Origin: Candidatus Hydrogenedentota bacterium
Lineage (GTDB): Bacteria > Hydrogenedentota > Hydrogenedentia > Hydrogenedentales > CAITNO01
Assembly: GCA_022710255.1 (NCBI GenBank)
Contig: JAKLHG010000310.1
Span: 1 to 5,225, forward strand
Direction: 5' to 3'
Length of the DNA: 5,225 bases
The notes under the pieces are model-generated. The model saw nothing but the letters and a program-made list of their open reading frames with translations, was not told where the DNA came from and did no database searches. The position numbers and the translations under genes were made by a program. Shown here one piece after another: positions 5,191 to 5,225 of this stretch. Positions within the stretch are counted from its first letter, which is position 1. Each line of letters starts with the position of its first letter.

Positions 5191-5225
5191 ATGTCACGTA
5201 TTACACTGAGCGGCCTCGCCGTAAT
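5191..5225 (+). CDS. Possible start of the next gene, cut by the window end
   Basis: ATG 5191 opens a frame that stays open to the window edge, reading MSRITLSGLAV, 26 bases after the previous stop. A weak GGA at 5181-5183 is the only ribosome-binding hint. Eleven codons are too few to identify a product; a hydrophobic N-terminus such as a signal peptide or membrane anchor may be beginning. The nearby ATG at 5183 closes after eight codons and is less likely. Confidence 0.3.
   Translation, partial: MSRITLSGLAV

Overview
This is bacterial chromosomal DNA. All recognisable genes lie on the + strand. Three are conserved housekeeping genes: the 3' end of a phosphatidate cytidylyltransferase gene (cdsA), a complete release factor 2 gene (prfB) and a complete class II lysyl-tRNA synthetase gene (lysS). 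The coding regions are moderately GC-rich. A bacterial-type CdsA, an RF2 with the SPF and GGQ motifs, and a bacterial class II LysRS with its typical C-terminus fix the domain. The phylum cannot be named safely from the sequence; a Gram-negative-like lineage is only a guess.

Layout. cdsA ends at 298 and prfB starts 40 bases later at 339, so they may be co-transcribed. prfB is one continuous frame, without the programmed +1 frameshift that many bacteria use to autoregulate RF2. Bases 1458-2012 separate prfB from lysS and hold no convincing gene. They carry several hairpins and four copies of an A-tract/GGGACTG-type motif, two in each orientation. These form a palindrome at 1741-1835 and the inverted ends of a 195-base segment at 1741-1935, which looks like a REP- or MITE-like non-coding repeat. 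lysS (2013-3557) follows with a good ribosome binding site.

The most interesting part is 3558-4561, about 1 kb without a credible protein gene. A sigma70-type promoter (TTGACT, 17 bases, TAAATT, at 3737-3765) points into roughly 740 bases dense in GC-rich hairpins. Several stems contain G-U pairs that work only if the + strand is transcribed. The stretch ends in an 11-bp hairpin at 4487-4512. I read it as a candidate large structured non-coding RNA. I looked for RNase P RNA, tmRNA, SRP RNA, T-box, cobalamin riboswitch and group II intron hallmarks and found none.

Just downstream, with an excellent ribosome binding site, is a 200-residue protein of unknown function (4562-5164). It has a Cys/His-rich, probably zinc-binding N-terminal half and a helical, HEAT-like C-terminal half. 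The structured region is either an independent RNA gene or a very long 5' leader of this gene. A possible next gene begins at 5191 and runs off the window.

The three housekeeping genes cover phospholipid precursor synthesis, translation termination and tRNA charging. The RNA-plus-Cys-protein segment does not join these pathways in any obvious way.
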